From: Arthrobacter ruber
GTDB lineage: Bacteria > Actinomycetota > Actinomycetes > Actinomycetales > Micrococcaceae
NCBI RefSeq assembly: GCF_002954225.1
Contig: NZ_PPTH01000011.1
Location: 129,934-193,933 of the forward strand
DNA: 64,000 nt
Direction of reading: 5' to 3'
This document shows, piece by piece, positions 25,495 to 34,397 of this stretch (position 1 is the first letter of the stretch; each line of letters starts with the position of its first letter). The translations under genes were made by a program, and so were the position numbers. A model generated the notes under the pieces. The model saw only the letters and a list, made by a program, of their open reading frames with translations, did no database searches and had not been told where the DNA came from.

Positions 25495-26373
25495 ATGCCC
25501 CTGTCTTCCGCCACCGCTCCCCTCGGGACACTGACACCCGGCACGGTCTCGCCGCAGCGACCGGTCCCGCCGGGCATCGCCCGGCCCGAATACGTGGGCC
25601 GCAAGGCTCCCGCGCCCTTCACGGGCTCGGAGGTGAAGACGCCGGAGACGATCGAGCGGATCAGGACCGCCGGCAGGATCGCGGCACAGGCGATCGTCGA
25701 GGTGGGCCGGCACGCGGTGCCCGGCATCACCACCGATTCCCTCGACAGGATCGGGCACGAGTTCCTGCTCGATCACGGCGCCTACCCCTCGACCCTCGGC
25801 TACCGCGGCTTCCCCAAGTCCCTGTGCTCGTCCCTCAACGAGGTCATCTGCCACGGCATCCCCGACACGACCGTCCTGCAGGACGGCGACATCCTGAACA
25901 TCGACATCACCGCGTACAAGGACGGCGTGCACGGCGACACGAACTACACGTTCTGCATCGGTGAAGTCGACGAGGAGTCGCGCCTGCTCGTGGAACGCAC
26001 CCAGGAGTCCCTGAACCGGGCCATCCGCGCGGTGGCGCCCGGCCGGGAGGTCAACGTCATCGGCCGCACCATCGAGTCCTACGCGAAGCGGTTCGGTTAT
26101 GGTGTTGTCCGGGACTTCACCGGGCACGGCGTCGGCGAAGCGTTCCACACGGGCCTGATCATCCCGCACTACGACGCCGCCCCCGCCTACAACCGCGTCA
26201 TCGAACCGGGCATGGTCTTCACCATCGAACCGATGCTCACGCTCGGCACCATCGACTGGACCATGTGGGCGGACGACTGGACCGTCGTCACGAAGGACCG
26301 CAAGAGGACAGCGCAGTTCGAGCACACGCTCGTTGTCACCGACCGCGGCGCGGAGATCCTGACCCTGCCCTAG
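25495..26373 (+). CDS. map: Methionine aminopeptidase, type I
   Basis: A 292-residue dinuclear-metal enzyme that removes the N-terminal methionine from new proteins. The metal ligands are in [19 protein letters not shown] (two Asp), GHGVGEAFH (His) and FTIEPML and QFEHT (two Glu). The substrate histidine is in VICHGIPD. About 40 residues at the N terminus, including [15 protein letters not shown], are an SH3-binding-like linker found in actinobacterial type Ic enzymes. The frame extends upstream, but this ATG fits the family and has a promoter-like hexamer just before it. Confidence 0.94.
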   Translation: MPLSSATAPLGTLTPGTVSPQRPVPPGIARPEYVGRKAPAPFTGSEVKTPETIERIRTAGRIAAQAIVEVGRHAVPGITTDSLDRIGHEFLLDHGAYPSTLGYRGFPKSLCSSLNEVICHGIPDTTVLQDGDILNIDITAYKDGVHGDTNYTFCIGEVDEESRLLVERTQESLNRAIRAVAPGREVNVIGRTIESYAKRFGYGVVRDFTGHGVGEAFHTGLIIPHYDAAPAYNRVIEPGMVFTIEPMLTLGTIDWTMWADDWTVVTKDRKRTAQFEHTLVVTDRGAEILTLP

Positions 26374-26400
26374 CGCAGCCGCCCCGCGGATGCCTGCCCG

Positions 26401-26440
26401 ACCACCGCTCGACACCGCTGGACACCGCTCGACACCGCCC
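26401..26440. repeat. 10-bp tandem repeat between map and ppgK
   Basis: Four decamers of the form (g/c)ACACCGCTCG lie in register (ACCACCGCTC, GACACCGCTG, GACACCGCTC, GACACCGCCC), followed by two decayed copies. Confidence 0.65.
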
Positions 26441-26486
26441 AGCACTGCCCCACTGCCCCCTTCCGGCTCACGCCGGCCCCTCTCGA

Positions 26487-26506
26487 CGGAGAATCACGGA
26501 GAATCA
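26487..26506 (+). repeat. Duplicated ribosome-binding decamer before ppgK
   Basis: CGGAGAATCA is present twice in tandem. The second copy ends on the A of the ppgK ATG. Both contain GGAGA, but only the second is correctly spaced. Confidence 0.7.
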
Positions 26507-27318
26507 TGGCCAAGGACACCGACAAGAAGAAATCGAAGAAGCTCCCCGCGACGGTCATCGGCGTCGACATCGGCGGCACCGGCATCAAGGGTGGCATCGT
26601 CGACCTTGCCAAGGGCGTGATCGTCGGTGAGCGCTACCGTATCCCGACGCCCCAGCCGGCCACGCCGGAGGCCGTGGCCGAGGTGGTCGGGCAGATCGTG
26701 GCCGAGCTGTCCTCACGCCCGGAGGGGCCGGCCGCGGACGTGCCGGTCGGTGTCACCTTCCCCGCCATCATCCAGCACGGCGTCGCGCGGTCGGCGGCGA
26801 ACGTGGACAAGAGCTGGGTGGACACCGATGTCGACGCCCTGTTCACGGCCGTCCTCGGACGCGACGTCCACGTGATCAACGACGCCGACGCCGCCGGCCT
26901 CGCAGAGGTCCGCTACGGCGCGGGCAAGGGCAAGATGGGCACCGTCCTGGTGATCACCCTGGGCACCGGCATCGGGTCCGCCTTCATCTTCGACGGCAGG
27001 CTGGTGCCGAACGCCGAACTCGGACACCTCGAGATCGATGGGCACGACGCCGAGACGAAGGCCTCGGCAGTGGCCCGTGAACGGGACGGGATCGGTTGGG
27101 ACGAGTACGCCGTACGCCTACAGCGCTACTTCTCGCACGTCGAGTTCCTCTTCTCGCCCGAGCTGTTCATCGTCGGCGGCGGCATCTCGAAGCGGAGCAG
27201 CGAATACCTGCCGGCCCTGAAGCTGCGCACGCCGATCATCCCGGCCGAGCTCCGCAATCATGCGGGCATCGTGGGCGGGGCGCTGCAGGCCGCGCTGCTC
27301 TTCACGCCGAAGGCCTGA
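26506..27318 (+). CDS. ppgK: Polyphosphate glucokinase
   Basis: A 270-residue ROK-fold sugar kinase that phosphorylates glucose using inorganic polyphosphate (and often ATP), a hallmark actinobacterial enzyme. Seen: the phosphate loop GVDIGGTGIKGGIVDL at 19-34, INDADAAGLAEVRYG with the catalytic aspartate, LVITLGTGIGSAFIFDG, and ELGHLEIDGHDAE. The cysteine-rich zinc motif of many ROK proteins is absent, as expected for PpgK. The ATG has a GGAGA site inside a duplicated decamer. It is downstream of map with 132 bases of repeat-rich spacer and ends in a strong hairpin. Confidence 0.93.
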   Translation: MAKDTDKKKSKKLPATVIGVDIGGTGIKGGIVDLAKGVIVGERYRIPTPQPATPEAVAEVVGQIVAELSSRPEGPAADVPVGVTFPAIIQHGVARSAANVDKSWVDTDVDALFTAVLGRDVHVINDADAAGLAEVRYGAGKGKMGTVLVITLGTGIGSAFIFDGRLVPNAELGHLEIDGHDAETKASAVARERDGIGWDEYAVRLQRYFSHVEFLFSPELFIVGGGISKRSSEYLPALKLRTPIIPAELRNHAGIVGGALQAALLFTPKA

Positions 27319-27340
27319 CCCGGGACGCCGCCCCTGCAGC

Positions 27341-27377
27341 GAGAAGCCCGGTCCGGATGTCCCGGACCGGGCTTCTC
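27341..27377 (+). terminator. Terminator hairpin after ppgK
   Basis: GAGAAGCCCGGTCCGG pairs with its exact complement across a 5-base loop, 23 bases past the ppgK stop and between convergent genes. Confidence 0.85.
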
Positions 27378-27468
27378 CCGTCTCCACGGTCCTGCCACGG
27401 GGGCGGAGGTGGAACCGGTGGTGGCGTCGGCTTCCCCTCCGCAGCCACCACCGGGGTCTTGTAGGGCG

Positions 27469-27966
27469 CTACCGCGCCGTCAGGGGCCGTTGCGCGCCGC
27501 TCGGCACGCGCTCGTTGTCCTGTGCCTGCCGGCGCAGGGTCTCGATGGCTTCCTCGAAGTCCTCGAGGGACTCGAAGCCCTGGTACACGCTCGCGAAGCG
27601 CAGGTACGCGATCTGGTCGAGCTTCCGCAGGGGTCCCAGGATCGCGAGGCCCACTTCGTGCGCGTCGATCTCGGCGACGCCGCTGGCGCGGACGTTCTCC
27701 TCGACCTCCTGGGCGAGCAGCGCGAGGTCGTCCTCCGTGACCGGACGGCCCTGGCAGGCCTTTCGCACGCCGTTGATGATCTTCGAACGGCTGAACGGCT
27801 CCCCGGCACCGGAGCGCTTGACCACGCTGAGGCTCGTCGTCTCCACGGTGCTGAAGCGTCGGCCGCACTCGGGACACTGGCGGCGGCGACGGATGGCCGA
27901 GCCGTCGTCGCCGAGGCGGCTGTCCACGACGCGGGAGTCCGGATTGCGGCAGTACGGGCAGTACAT
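27469..27966 (-). CDS. nrdR: Ribonucleotide reductase repressor NrdR
   Basis: A 165-residue repressor of ribonucleotide reductase genes. The N-terminal zinc ribbon has C3, C6, C31 and C34 (CPYC and CPEC). It is followed by the ATP-cone nucleotide sensor (about 47-137, [24 protein letters not shown] onward), which reads the ATP/dATP balance. The ATG has a purine-rich GGGAGAGGGG upstream. Its own promoter region carries two NrdR-box-like palindromes, so it is probably autoregulated. No nrd structural genes are in the window. The C-terminal tail of about 20 residues is variable. Confidence 0.95.
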   Translation of the reverse strand: MYCPYCRNPDSRVVDSRLGDDGSAIRRRRQCPECGRRFSTVETTSLSVVKRSGAGEPFSRSKIINGVRKACQGRPVTEDDLALLAQEVEENVRASGVAEIDAHEVGLAILGPLRKLDQIAYLRFASVYQGFESLEDFEEAIETLRRQAQDNERVPSGAQRPLTAR

Positions 27967-28010
27967 GCGCCCCCCTCTCCCGCTCTGGATCTACCGTTGC
28001 ACCAAGTTTA

Positions 28011-28058
28011 GGACTACATGTGGTGAAAGAACAACACTGTAATTACCAGATGTAGTGG
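28011..28058 (-). promoter_or_regulatory. Two NrdR boxes and promoter of nrdR
   Basis: On the plus strand, CTACATGTGGTG (28014-28025) and CCAGATGTAGTG (28046-28057) both resemble the NrdR box core (C-w-A-t-A-T-a-T-w-G-t-g) and are 32 bases, three helical turns, apart. On the minus strand TTGTTC and TAAACT, 18 bases apart, could be the -35 and -10 elements; the nearer box overlaps this promoter. Confidence 0.65.
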
Positions 28059-28059
28059 G

Positions 28060-29433
28060 TCACGGCGTGTCGTTCCCGAAACGCGCCGTGACCGCCTCCC
28101 CGTGCGCGGGGAGGTTCTCGGCACCGGACAGGGCCACGATCGACGACGCCACCTCGCGCAGCGCCTCGCGGTCGTAGTCCACGAGCTGGACCGCCCGCAG
28201 GAACGTGGTGACGTTCAGCCCGGAGGCGAAGGCCGCGGTGCCGCCGGTCGGCAGCACGTGGTTGGAGCCGGCGCAGTAGTCGCCGAGGCTGACGGGGCTG
28301 TGGGCGCCGACGAAGATGGCCCCGGCGTTGCGGATGCGGCCCGCCACGGCGGCGGCGTCCGCTGTGTGGATCTCGAGGTGCTCCGCCGCGTAGGCGTCGC
28401 ACACCGCGATCCCGTGGTCGATGTCCTCGACGAGGATCACGCCGGACTGCGGACCGGAGAGCGCCGTCCGGACCCGGTCGGCGTGGCGTGTCGCCGCGGC
28501 ACGTACCTGGAGCGCCTCGATGACGGCGGCGGCGAGTTCCTCGGAGTCGGTCACCAGGACGGACGCCGCCTGCGGGTCGTGCTCGGCCTGGCTCACGAGG
28601 TCGGCGGCCACGAGGTCGGCGTCGGCGGCGGCATCGGCGAGGACGGCGATCTCCGTGGTGCCCGCCTCCGAGTCGATGCCCACGCGTCCGCGGACGAGCC
28701 GCTTGGCCGTGGCCACGAAGACGTTGCCCGGTCCGGTGACCACGTTGACGGGGTCGATGGACAGCCCCGCCCTGGAGTCGGGGATGCCGTAGGCGAGGGC
28801 CGCCACGGCCTGCGCCCCGCCCATCGCGTACACCTCGGTGACCCCGAGCATCGACGCGGCCGCGAGGATCACGGGGTGCGGCCACCCGCCGAACTCCTTC
28901 TGCGGGGGCGATGCGAGGGCGATGGAACCGACGCCGGCGGCCTGCGCCGGCACGACGTTCATGACCACGGAGGACGGGTAGACGGCGAGCCCACCGGGGA
29001 CGTAGAGGCCCACGCGCTCCACGGGGACCCACTTGTGCGTCAGGCGCGCACCGGGCGCGATCTCCACCCCGACGTCGGCGGGGACCTGGGCGCGGGCGAA
29101 GATCCGGGCGCGGCGGATGGCCTCCTCGAGGGCGCCGCGGACGTCGTCGTCGAGCCCGGACACCGCCGCCGCGATGACCTCGGCGGGCACGCGCGGGTGG
29201 TCCTGCTCGACGCCGTCGAACCGAAGGGCGAGGTCCCGGAGGGACGCGAGACCGCGGGCCCGGACGTCGTCGATGATCGCCTGCACGGCGGCCTCGGAGG
29301 ACGTGGCACTGCCTGCGGCCCGCGGCATGGCGCTCCTCAGCTCACCGGCGGACAGGGTCCGGCCGCGCAGGTCGATGGTCCGGAAGCCGACGGGCCGGTC
29401 GGCAGGAGAGGGGGTGCTGGGCGCTGAAGTCAC
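28060..29433 (-). CDS. hisD: Histidinol dehydrogenase
   Basis: A 457-residue zinc enzyme that catalyses the last two oxidations of histidine synthesis (histidinol to histidine, NAD-dependent). Seen: [22 protein letters not shown] (cofactor and substrate region), [21 protein letters not shown] with the Gln/His zinc ligands, [10 protein letters not shown], and [23 protein letters not shown]. Length is typical. A GTG start, 6 bases after a TAGACT hexamer and without a ribosome site, points to a leaderless message. No other his genes lie nearby here. Confidence 0.94.
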   Translation of the reverse strand: MTSAPSTPSPADRPVGFRTIDLRGRTLSAGELRSAMPRAAGSATSSEAAVQAIIDDVRARGLASLRDLALRFDGVEQDHPRVPAEVIAAAVSGLDDDVRGALEEAIRRARIFARAQVPADVGVEIAPGARLTHKWVPVERVGLYVPGGLAVYPSSVVMNVVPAQAAGVGSIALASPPQKEFGGWPHPVILAAASMLGVTEVYAMGGAQAVAALAYGIPDSRAGLSIDPVNVVTGPGNVFVATAKRLVRGRVGIDSEAGTTEIAVLADAAADADLVAADLVSQAEHDPQAASVLVTDSEELAAAVIEALQVRAAATRHADRVRTALSGPQSGVILVEDIDHGIAVCDAYAAEHLEIHTADAAAVAGRIRNAGAIFVGAHSPVSLGDYCAGSNHVLPTGGTAAFASGLNVTTFLRAVQLVDYDREALREVASSIVALSGAENLPAHGEAVTARFGNDTP

Positions 29434-29439
29434 CGGACG

Positions 29440-29445
29440 AGTCTA
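29440..29445 (-). promoter_or_regulatory. Probable -10 element, leaderless hisD message
   Basis: TAGACT ends 6 bases before the hisD GTG. Confidence 0.5.
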
Positions 29446-29496
29446 TCGGGAGGCGTACCCGGCGCGGCCCGTGCGGTCACCGGTACCGCCCGCATC

Positions 29497-29536
29497 GGCG
29501 TCAGGGCCGGCGTCGGGTCCGGCGTCAGGTCCGGCG
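29497..29536. repeat. 12-bp tandem repeat over the stop codon of the 29525-30052 gene
   Basis: Units GGCGTCAGGGCC, GGCGTCGGGTCC and GGCGTCAGGTCC, plus a partial GGCG, lie head to tail. The TCA of the third unit is the gene's stop codon on the minus strand. Confidence 0.75.
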
Positions 29537-30052
29537 GCGTGCGAGCCCGATCAGGACCGTGACGAAGATGACGACCGCCGCCGTGGCCGGCCAGATCGCG
29601 AGGGCGCCGTAGGACTGCAGCAGGAAGGAGGAGCCCGGCAGGTCGTCCGTCCCGTGGGGGCCGAGCAGGTGGGCGAGCCCTTCGCCCACCCCGAGGGCGA
29701 GGAGTGAACCGAGGATCGACCCTCCGACGGCGGCCAGGATGCGGGTGGGCGCCCCGGGGAGTTCCAGCCGGAGGGCGACGACGGCTCCCACCGCGATGCC
29801 GGCCACCAGTTCGAGGCCGGCGAGGGTGAGGTCGCGCAGCACCCAGTCGCCGGCGACCTCGGGGTCACCGAACAGGCGCCCGGTGGGAGCGAGGAGCCAC
29901 CAGGCAGCACCCAGCAGGGCGCCGAGCAGGACCGTGGAGCCGAGCCACCAGAGGACACCGGCGGGGGGCACGGACCGCCGGTCCTCGGCGACGGCGTAGA
30001 CCGGCGGCGGATAGGTGCTCGATCCGGTGTCCGGCTGCTGGCTGGCGCGCAT
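29525..30052 (-). CDS. Hypothetical four-helix membrane protein
   Basis: A 175-residue protein of unknown function. After about 30 polar residues there are four hydrophobic helices: VLWWLGSTVLLGALLGAAWWLL, the LAGLELVAGIAVGAVVAL region, ILAAVGGSILGSLLALGVG, and LAIWPATAAVVIFVTVLIGL before a basic end. The segment LAPTGRLFGDPEVAGDWVLRD between the first two recalls DUF2567-type actinobacterial proteins, but that link is weak. A TAATGT hexamer ends 7 bases before the ATG. It stands alone between hisD and a divergent flavin reductase; its stop codon falls in a tandem repeat. Confidence 0.7.
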   Translation of the reverse strand: MRASQQPDTGSSTYPPPVYAVAEDRRSVPPAGVLWWLGSTVLLGALLGAAWWLLAPTGRLFGDPEVAGDWVLRDLTLAGLELVAGIAVGAVVALRLELPGAPTRILAAVGGSILGSLLALGVGEGLAHLLGPHGTDDLPGSSFLLQSYGALAIWPATAAVVIFVTVLIGLARRRT

Positions 30053-30181
30053 GACTTCTACATTAACAAACCCTCCCGCGCCCGGGGACCGCGCCTAGGG
30101 TGGGAGGAGCGGCGCGAGCCGTGACCGGCACGGGTCCGTCCGCACACCGCGCTGCCCTGCCCCTACCTCCCGGAGGAACCC

Positions 30182-30712
30182 GTGAACAGTCCCAGCACCG
30201 CCCCGGCGGGCCAGCCGTCGGCCCTCGTTCCGCACGGCGAGTCCTTCCGCGAGGTGTTCCGCCGCCACGCCGCCGGCGTCGCGATCATCACCGCCACGTA
30301 CGACGGCGTCCCCTACGGCTTCACCGCCACCTCCGTGGCGTCGCTGTCCGCGGAGCCTCCGCGGTTCTCCTTCAACATGGCGCGGACATCGTCCTCGTGG
30401 CCGGCGGTGGCGAACACGAACTTCGTGGGTGTGCACATGCTCAGCACCGAGAACGAGGGACTGGCGAACCGCTTCGCGCGCACGAAGGACCGCTTCACCG
30501 GGGACCACTGGGAGCCCGGGCCGGAGGGCGTGCCCGTCCTCAGGGACGTCGCCGGCTGGCTCGTGGGCCGGATCAGCATGCGCCTGTCCTTCGAGAACAA
30601 CGCCGTGGTGGTCGCCGAGGTCGTCGCCGCGAGCATCGGCCCCGACGGCGCCCCCCTGCTGTACCACGGCGGGAGCTACGGCACCCCGACGGCCACCGAC
30701 TACGTGATCTGA
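30182..30712 (+). CDS. Flavin reductase family protein
   Basis: A 176-residue FMN-binding split-barrel protein of the flavin reductase-like domain (HpaC/RutF type). Seen: FREVFRRHAAGVAIITATYDGVPYGFTATSVASLSAEPP, the flavin-binding segment; FNMARTSSSWPAV; and FVGVHMLSTENEGLANRFA. Such proteins either supply reduced flavin to a monooxygenase or act alone as reductases; no partner oxygenase is adjacent, so the substrate is unknown. The GTG start has CGGAGGAA at good spacing. A TAGGGT near 30095 may be its promoter. Confidence 0.87.
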   Translation: MNSPSTAPAGQPSALVPHGESFREVFRRHAAGVAIITATYDGVPYGFTATSVASLSAEPPRFSFNMARTSSSWPAVANTNFVGVHMLSTENEGLANRFARTKDRFTGDHWEPGPEGVPVLRDVAGWLVGRISMRLSFENNAVVVAEVVAASIGPDGAPLLYHGGSYGTPTATDYVI

Positions 30713-30739
30713 GCCCGCCGGTCCTCTGCCAGGTACCCG

Positions 30740-33700
30740 TCAGGCGTCGAGGCAGGCCGGCCCCAGCAGCACCTTCAGGTCACCGAAGAGCCCCGGCGTC
30801 GGGTTGACCCGCAGGTCCACGCCGAGCTTCATGACCTCGACCTTGCGGGAGCCGTTGAGCCGGATGAGGACCTCGCTGGTACCCGGGTGCGTCCGCAGGA
30901 CGTCACCGAGCGCCGTCACGGCCGTCTCCGTGGCCTTGTGCTGCAGCATCGAGATCACCACCGGGCCCGAATGGCCCTCACTGAGGTCCGGCACCGTCAG
31001 TTCCTGCGCGTTGAGCATCACGGCGCCGTCGTCCCTGCGCTGCAGGCGCCCCCGGACCACCACGATGAGGTCCTCCGCGAGGACGGCCGAGATGGGTCCG
31101 TACACCTGTCCGAAGAACATCACCTCCATGGACCCCGAGAGGTCCTCCACCTCGGCCCGGGCGTAGGCGTTGCCGCTGTTCTTGGCGATCCTGCGCTGCA
31201 GGGAGGTGATCATCCCCGCGATCGTCACGATCGCGCCGTCCGCCGGCCCCTCCTCGCCGATGATCGACGGGATCGAGGCGTCCGCGTGCTGGCCGAGGAT
31301 GCCCTCGAGTCCCTGCAGCGGGTGGTCGGAGACGTAGAGGCCGAGCATGTCGCGTTCGAAGGACAGCTTGTCCTTCTTGTCCCACTCCGGCAGGTCGGGC
31401 ACCTCGACGGACAGCCCGCCCACGCTCCCGCCGTCCGGATCGTCGAACGCGCTGAAGAGGTCGAACTGGTTCGCCGCCTCGTTGCGCTTGAGGACGATCA
31501 CGGAGTCCACGGCCTCCTCGTGGATCATCGCGAGGGCGCGGCGCGGATGCCGTAGCGAGTCGAAGGCGCCGGCCTTGATGAGCGACTCGATGGTGCGCTT
31601 GTTGCACACGACGGCGGGCACCTTCTGCAGGAAGTCGCTGAACGAGGCGAACGCGCCCTTCTCCTCGCGCGCGCCCACCATCGCGCCGACCACGTTCGCG
31701 CCGACGTTGCGGATGGCCCCCATGCCGAAGCGGATGTCCCTGCCCACGGGGGTGAAGTTGACGCTGGACTCGTTGACGTCCGGCGGCAGCACGGTGATGC
31801 CCATGCGGCGGCACTCGTTGAGGTAGATGGCCAGCTTGTCCTTGTCGTCGCCGACGCTGGTGAGCAGGGCCGCCATGTACTCGGCCGGGTAGTGCGCCTT
31901 CAAGTACGCCGTCCAGTAGGACACCAGACCGTAGGCGGCGGTGTGGGCCTTGTTGAACGCGTAGTCGGAGAAGGACTCCAGCACGGTCCACAGCTTGTCC
32001 ATCGCGGCCTGGGAGTAGCCGTTGGCCTTCATGCCCGCGAAGAAGTCCGCCTGCTGCTTGTCCAGCTCCGACTTCTTCTTCTTGCCCATCGCTCGGCGGA
32101 GCATGTCCGCCTGGCCGAGGGTGAAGTTGGCCAGCTTCTGGGCGGCGCTCATCACCTGCTCCTGGTACACGATCAGGCCGTACGTGCCGCCGAGGATCTC
32201 CTCGAGGGGGCCCTCGAGCTCCGGGTGGATGGGCTCGATGTCCTGCAGGCCGTTCTTGCGCAGCGCGTAGTTCGTGTGCGAGTTCACGCCCATGGGACCC
32301 GGCCGGTACAGCGCCAGGACGGCGGAGATGTCCTCGAAGTTGTCGGGGCGCATGAGCTTCAGCAGGGACCGCATCGGCCCGCCGTCGAGCTGGAAGACAC
32401 CCAGGGTGTCGCCGCGCGCGAGGAGTTCGTAGGACGCCTTGTCGTCGAGTTCGAGGTCCTCGAGGACCAGGTCGGTGTCCTTGTTGGCCTTGATGTTCTC
32501 GACGGCGTCCGTGATGATCGTCAGGTTCCTCAGGCCGAGGAAGTCCATCTTGATCAGCCCGAGGCCCTCGCAGGTGGGGTAGTCGAACTGCGTGATGATC
32601 TGGCCGTCCTGCTCACGGCGCATGATCGGGATGATGTCGATCAGCGGGTCGGAGGACATGATGACGCCGGCCGCGTGCACGCCCCACTGGCGCTTCAGCC
32701 CTTCGAGCCCGAGGGCCGTCTCGAACACCTTCTCGGAGTCGGCGTCGGTCTTCAGCAGCTCGCGCAGCTCCTCGGCCTCCGAGTAGCGCTTGGCGTTCTT
32801 GTTGTGCACGTCCGCCAGGGCCAGGCCCTTGCCCATGACGTCCGGCGGCATGGCCTTCGTGAGGCGCTCCCCCGTGGAGAACGGGTAGCCCATGACGCGG
32901 GAGGAGTCCTTGAGTGCCTGCTTGGCCTTGATGGTGCCGTACGTGACGATCATGGCAACGCGCTCGTCGCCGTACTTCTCCGTCACGTACCGGATGACCT
33001 CGGAGCGGCGGCGATCATCGAAGTCGACGTCGAAGTCGGGCATGGACACGCGCTCGGGGTTGAGGAAACGCTCGAAGATCAGGCCGTGCTTCAGGGGGTC
33101 GAGGTCGGTGATGCGCATGGCGTACGCCACCATGGACCCGGCGCCCGAGCCGCGGCCGGGGCCCACGCGGATACCGTTGTTCTTGGCCCAGTTGATGAAG
33201 TCGGCCACCACGAGGAAGTAGCCGGGGAAGCCCATCTGCGTGATGACGCCCACCTCGAACTCCGCCTGCTTGCGGACGTCGTCCGGGACGCCGGCGGGAT
33301 AGCGGTACTGCAGCCCCGTCTCGACCTCCTTCACGAACCAGGACTGCTCGTTCTCCCCCTCCGGCACGGGGAAGCGCGGCATGTAGTTGGCCTTGGTGTT
33401 GAACGAGACGTCGCACCGCTCGGCGATGAGCAGCGTGTTGTCGCAGGCCTCGGGGTAGTCGCGGAAGATGGCGCGCATCTCGGCGGGCGACTTCAGGTAG
33501 AACTCGTCGGCGTCGAACTTGAAGCGCTTCGGGTCCGCGAGCGTGGACCCGGACTGCACGCAGAGCAGCGCCGCGTGCGCCTTCGAGTCCTCCGCGTGCG
33601 TGTAGTGCAGGTCGTTGGTGGCCACGAGCGGCAGGCCGAGCTCCTTCGCGAGCCGGATGAGATCCGCCTTCACGTTCCGCTCGATGTCGAGCCCGTGGTC

Positions 33701-34282
33701 CATGAGCTCGCAGAAGTAGTTCTCTGCGCCGAAGATGTCGCGGAAGTCCGACGCCGCCTGCCTTGCCTCGTCGTAGAGGCCGAGCCGGAGCTTGGTCTGG
33801 ACCTCGCCGGAGGGGCAGCCCGTGGTGGCGATGAGTCCCTTGCCGTAGGTCTGGAGCAGGTCGCGGTCCATGCGCGGCTTGTACAGGTAGCCCTCGAGGG
33901 AGGCCAGCGAGGACATCCGGAAGAGGTTGTGCATCCCCTCGGTGGTCTCGGACCACAGGGTCATGTGGGTGTAGGCGCCGGCACCGGACACGTCGTCGCG
34001 CCCTCCGCCGCCCCACTGCACGCGGGTGCGGTCGCTGCGGGCGGTCCCGGGAGTGACGTAGGCCTCGACGCCGATGATCGGCTTGATGCCGGCGCTGGTG
34101 GCCTTGCTCCAGAAGTCGAAGGCCCCGAACACGAACCCGTGGTCGGTGGTCGCGAGGGCCTTCATCCCGAGTTCCTCGGTGTGGCTGAACAGGTCCGTCA
34201 GTCGGGCCGCGCCATCGAGCATCGAGTACTCGGTGTGGTTGTGGAGATGGACGAACGAGTCTTCGGATGCAGGAGTAGCCAC
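30740..34282 (-). CDS. dnaE: DNA polymerase III alpha subunit
   Basis: The 1180-residue replicative polymerase (DnaE1 type). The PHP domain opens with FVHLHNHTEYSMLDG, keeping the metal-binding histidines linked to proofreading in actinobacteria. The palm has GPGRGSGAGSMVAYAMRITDLDPLKHGLIFERFLNPER and the catalytic PDFDVDFDD. The tau-binding/OB part includes AIVTIAGMITSLQRRI, and a beta-clamp-type QFDLF sits near the C-terminal third. Length is right for DnaE1; the mutagenic DnaE2 would be shorter. A GTG start 6 bases after a TAGACT hexamer suggests a leaderless message. It stands alone. Confidence 0.97.
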   Translation of the reverse strand: MATPASEDSFVHLHNHTEYSMLDGAARLTDLFSHTEELGMKALATTDHGFVFGAFDFWSKATSAGIKPIIGVEAYVTPGTARSDRTRVQWGGGGRDDVSGAGAYTHMTLWSETTEGMHNLFRMSSLASLEGYLYKPRMDRDLLQTYGKGLIATTGCPSGEVQTKLRLGLYDEARQAASDFRDIFGAENYFCELMDHGLDIERNVKADLIRLAKELGLPLVATNDLHYTHAEDSKAHAALLCVQSGSTLADPKRFKFDADEFYLKSPAEMRAIFRDYPEACDNTLLIAERCDVSFNTKANYMPRFPVPEGENEQSWFVKEVETGLQYRYPAGVPDDVRKQAEFEVGVITQMGFPGYFLVVADFINWAKNNGIRVGPGRGSGAGSMVAYAMRITDLDPLKHGLIFERFLNPERVSMPDFDVDFDDRRRSEVIRYVTEKYGDERVAMIVTYGTIKAKQALKDSSRVMGYPFSTGERLTKAMPPDVMGKGLALADVHNKNAKRYSEAEELRELLKTDADSEKVFETALGLEGLKRQWGVHAAGVIMSSDPLIDIIPIMRREQDGQIITQFDYPTCEGLGLIKMDFLGLRNLTIITDAVENIKANKDTDLVLEDLELDDKASYELLARGDTLGVFQLDGGPMRSLLKLMRPDNFEDISAVLALYRPGPMGVNSHTNYALRKNGLQDIEPIHPELEGPLEEILGGTYGLIVYQEQVMSAAQKLANFTLGQADMLRRAMGKKKKSELDKQQADFFAGMKANGYSQAAMDKLWTVLESFSDYAFNKAHTAAYGLVSYWTAYLKAHYPAEYMAALLTSVGDDKDKLAIYLNECRRMGITVLPPDVNESSVNFTPVGRDIRFGMGAIRNVGANVVGAMVGAREEKGAFASFSDFLQKVPAVVCNKRTIESLIKAGAFDSLRHPRRALAMIHEEAVDSVIVLKRNEAANQFDLFSAFDDPDGGSVGGLSVEVPDLPEWDKKDKLSFERDMLGLYVSDHPLQGLEGILGQHADASIPSIIGEEGPADGAIVTIAGMITSLQRRIAKNSGNAYARAEVEDLSGSMEVMFFGQVYGPISAVLAEDLIVVVRGRLQRRDDGAVMLNAQELTVPDLSEGHSGPVVISMLQHKATETAVTALGDVLRTHPGTSEVLIRLNGSRKVEVMKLGVDLRVNPTPGLFGDLKVLLGPACLDA

Positions 34283-34288
34283 CCCCCG

Positions 34289-34294
34289 AGTCTA
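34289..34294 (-). promoter_or_regulatory. Probable -10 element, leaderless dnaE message
   Basis: TAGACT ends 6 bases before the dnaE GTG, the same hexamer and spacing as at hisD. Confidence 0.5.
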
Positions 34295-34397
34295 GTGCTC
34301 CCCCACCCCCTCGGCGGCCGCCGAGACCGTCGTCCGACGTCGGTACGGCGTGTCCCGCGGGGCCGCTCGGGTGTGTCGGACGAGGCCCTCCGAAAGG

